NCBI GenBank assembly: GCA_001898825.1
Contig: MKVK01000030.1
Location: 1 to 64,000, forward strand
Source of the DNA: Magnetospirillum sp. 64-120
Lineage (GTDB): Bacteria > Pseudomonadota > Alphaproteobacteria > Rhodospirillales > Magnetospirillaceae
Direction of reading: 5' to 3'
DNA: 64,000 nucleotides
The position numbers were made by a program, and so were the translations under genes. The notes under the pieces are model-generated. The model was not told where the DNA came from. It ran no database searches and worked only from the letters and a program-made list of their open reading frames with translations. Each line of letters begins with the position of its first letter. Positions within the stretch are counted from its first letter, which is position 1. Shown in pieces: positions 62,282-64,000 of the stretch.

Positions 62282-62685
62282 TCCGTCCGCTGATGCTGAC
62301 CGCCGCCCTGATGCTGGCCGCCACCCCGGCTTTCGCCGCCGATCCCCGCCGCGACGCCATCCTGGCCGATTACGCCAAGGCCGATGCCGGCCATGCGGGC
62401 TTTTCCGCCAGCCGGGGCGAAACCCTGTTCCGCACCCAATGGAAAGGCGGCGACGAACGCACGCCGTCGTGCACCGCCTGCCACACCGACAATCCGCGTC
62501 AAAGCGGGCGCAACGCCAAGACCGGGCGGCCCATCGACCCGGTGGCGGTGTCGGTCAACCCCAAGCGCTTCACCGATGCCGCCGAGGTGGAAAAGCAGTT
62601 CACCCGCGATTGCAAGAACGTCCTGGGCCGGGAATGCACGCCCAGGGAAAAGGGCGACTACATCACCTTCATGATGGGGCAATGA
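62278..62685 (+). CDS. DUF1924 monohaem cytochrome c (SHP-like)
   Basis: A 135-residue exported cytochrome. The signal peptide ends PAFAADP, a single haem motif is SCTACH, and the C-terminal block DCKNVLGRECTPREKGDYIT is the DUF1924 signature. Rhodobacter sphaeroides SHP is an unusual high-spin cytochrome that binds oxygen, and it receives electrons from DHC. The GTG start at 62278 follows AAGGAGAAAA. Confidence 0.88.
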   Translation: MIRPLMLTAALMLAATPAFAADPRRDAILADYAKADAGHAGFSASRGETLFRTQWKGGDERTPSCTACHTDNPRQSGRNAKTGRPIDPVAVSVNPKRFTDAAEVEKQFTRDCKNVLGRECTPREKGDYITFMMGQ

Positions 62686-63152
62686 CCATGCGCAAACTGA
62701 TCCTGGCCGCCGCCTTCACCCTGACCGCCCTTCCCGCCTGGGCCGGTGACGACTGGATGCCGCCGGTCACCGACGCTGTGGTGAAAAAGGAATGCGGGTC
62801 TTGCCACATGGCCTTTCAGCCCGGTTTCCTGCCGGCACGGTCGTGGAACAAGCTGATGGACGGACTGGCCGACCATTTCGGCGAAGACGCAAGCTTGCCC
62901 GCCGACAAGGCCGCCGCCATCCGCGCATACCTGGTGAACAACGCCGGCGACGTGGTCGGACAAGGCCGGGCCCGCAAGGCCATGGGGCGTCTGTCCCCTG
63001 CCGACATCCCGCTGCGCATCACCGAAACCCCGGATTTCCAACGCAAGCACCACTTGCCCGACTGGCGTTGGAAGGATCCCAAGGTGGTGACCAAGTCCAA
63101 CTGCCCGGCCTGCCATATGGCGGCGGAACGCGGCCTTTACGAAGACGATTGA
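62682..63152 (+). CDS. Diheme cytochrome c (DHC)
   Basis: A 156-residue exported protein. The signal peptide ends PAWAGDD. Haem motifs are ECGSCH and NCPACH. WNKLMDGLADHFGEDASLPA and PDFQRKHHLPDWRWKDPKVV are DHC family blocks. DHC is the partner of SHP. The ATG overlaps the SHP gene stop; a second ATG lies two codons on. It ends the operon. Confidence 0.9.
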   Translation: MTMRKLILAAAFTLTALPAWAGDDWMPPVTDAVVKKECGSCHMAFQPGFLPARSWNKLMDGLADHFGEDASLPADKAAAIRAYLVNNAGDVVGQGRARKAMGRLSPADIPLRITETPDFQRKHHLPDWRWKDPKVVTKSNCPACHMAAERGLYEDD

Positions 63153-63176
63153 AGCAAAGGACGTCTCGCGCGTGTC

Positions 63177-63216
63177 GCCACGCCCCAAGGGTGCTTTTGC
63201 ACCCTTGGGGCGTGGC
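63177..63216. repeat. Perfect 18-bp inverted repeat downstream of the DHC gene
   Basis: GCCACGCCCCAAGGGTGC (63177-63194) and its exact complement (63199-63216) enclose TTTT. No T-run follows, so it is not a standard terminator, although it could act as one or protect mRNA ends. The following 240 bases to 63456 are AT-rich and carry no gene that I can support. Confidence 0.8.
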
Positions 63217-63456
63217 CGTTGCATACAGCCGAAATTATTGGCAATTCATGTGTGCGTAATTTTTGGTTTATTTTTGCGCCTTGACTGAAAATTTTATCAG
63301 CATCATCCTCCCACTGCCGACCATGTATGGTAGTGTTGATGTCAATTATTTCAGTCATGCATTGCTCTACATGTGCGGCCATTCGTGCGTTACGACGCAT
63401 TGATGCGGGAACTAACTCTCAATCGTTTGTTGGTGAACCATCTTAGGGAGGTCGCT

Positions 63457-63975
63457 ATGGAGCCATTTCTCGGCCAGATCAGTCTTTTTGCCTTCAACAA
63501 GATCCCGGCGGGTTGGGCGCTTTGCAACGGCGCCATCATGCAAATCCAGGGCAACCAAGCCCTTTATTCCTTGCTGGGCACCCAGTTCGGCGGCAACGGC
63601 ACCACCACTTTCGCCTTGCCCGACCTGCGCGGGCGCGTCCCCATGGGACAAGGCCTTCACGGCACTTACGGCCTGATCGGGGCCATGTCCGGAGCCGAAA
63701 CCGTCACCATCGACCAGACCACCTGCCCAAACCATACGCATGATTTCCAGGTGAACAGCGCTCCCGGCACCCAGGGGGGGTCCAAGGACGCCATTTACGC
63801 GGCCACGCCGAACAACACGGTCAACATGTATGCCCCGCCCTCGTCGCCCATGGTGACCATGGACCCCACCATGCTGGCCCCGGCGGGCGGCAGCGCGGCG
63901 CACGACAACATGCAGCCCTTCCAGGTGCTGGCCTACTGCATCGCCACCAGCGGCGTGTACCCGCAACGCCCGTAA
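63457..63975 (+). CDS. Phage tail collar domain protein (MDP-type)
   Basis: A 172-residue protein. FLGQISLFAFNKIPAGWALC followed by NGAIMQIQGNQALYSLLGTQ and then ALPDLRGRVPMGQG is the collar-domain signature of microcystin-dependent-protein-like proteins (MDP/MdpB). NMQPFQVLAYCIATSGVYP closes the domain. The ATG follows AGGGAGG, after 240 AT-rich bases. Members are found in phage tails and as free-standing bacterial genes. No other phage gene is visible up to the window end. Confidence 0.88.
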   Translation: MEPFLGQISLFAFNKIPAGWALCNGAIMQIQGNQALYSLLGTQFGGNGTTTFALPDLRGRVPMGQGLHGTYGLIGAMSGAETVTIDQTTCPNHTHDFQVNSAPGTQGGSKDAIYAATPNNTVNMYAPPSSPMVTMDPTMLAPAGGSAAHDNMQPFQVLAYCIATSGVYPQRP

Positions 63976-64000
63976 CCTCTGCCGCCGTTTCGGCATTCAA

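Noticed and set aside
63137..63400. Minus-strand frame of 87 residues over the hairpin and AT-rich region
   Set aside because: It crosses the perfect inverted repeat, has no ribosome site and matches no family.

Overview
The window joins an integrated genomic island (about 1-26.7 kb) to ordinary chromosome (about 26.7-64 kb). The chromosomal part is GC-rich. It carries an AapJQMP amino-acid importer, a mitochondrial-type complex I subunit (NDUFS4 family), several multihaem cytochromes c, a tetrathionate-type sensor pair and an SHP/DHC/cytochrome b cluster. Together these suggest a respiratory, metabolically versatile alphaproteobacterium of the Rhodospirillales, Magnetospirillum-like. That assignment is an inference from gene content, not from a database search.

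Island, 1-26.7 kb. The left end lies outside the window. In order it holds: a partial ArdC-type antirestriction gene; an IS1182-family transposase; a complete mercury operon read leftward (merC, merT, merP, merA, merB and a merA-like flavoprotein) with divergent merR and a MerR-type 19-bp-spacer promoter; and a rightward, tightly coupled defence operon. The defence operon encodes AbiEi antitoxin, AbiEii toxin, an AbiJ-like HEPN protein, an AbiJ-like nuclease, a TIR-like protein, a STAND NTPase with nuclease and SEC-C ends, and a DUF3800 protein. The DUF3800 gene appears split: its C-terminal part lies 8 kb further on, next to the integrase. The inserted 8 kb carries a methyltransferase, a ChrB-N-like protein, a PepSY protein, a porin, an MFS transporter, small regulators and an IS21-family istAB pair. 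The island ends with a tyrosine integrase beside the 3' half of a tRNA-Arg(CCG), which marks the attachment site.

Chromosome, 26.7-64 kb. glmS and glmU (amino-sugar synthesis) are divergent from gph. A Zur-box-centred zinc locus follows: zur-znuC-znuB on one side and znuA-hisI-COG0523 GTPase on the other. Next is a sulfur-oxyanion locus: a five-haem cytochrome fusing an alcohol-dehydrogenase-type triheme module to a TsdA-like diheme module, a TtrS/TtrR-like sensor-regulator pair, and a stand-alone TsdA. Both flanking promoter regions contain the same CAGGGTTT-type repeats. Then come an orphan UgpB-like binding protein, an esterase and aapJQMP. A metal-uptake-like cluster follows: DUF2946, TonB receptor, an exported protein, a polyferredoxin, a CcdA/SafE-like membrane protein and TonB. 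A 47-residue small protein and two tRNAs flank the NDUFS4-like gene. A LysR regulator is divergent from a four-gene itaconate or mesaconate catabolic operon (CoA transferase, hydratase, citramalyl-CoA lyase, acyl-CoA dehydrogenase). The last blocks are a PepSY/two-component operon divergent from a 28-residue membrane peptide, cytochrome b, SHP (DUF1924) and diheme cytochrome c, then a phage-tail-collar (MDP-type) gene.

The best candidates for something undescribed are the defence operon at 7.7-16.8 kb and the TtrSR-pentaheme-TsdA locus at 35.2-40.9 kb.
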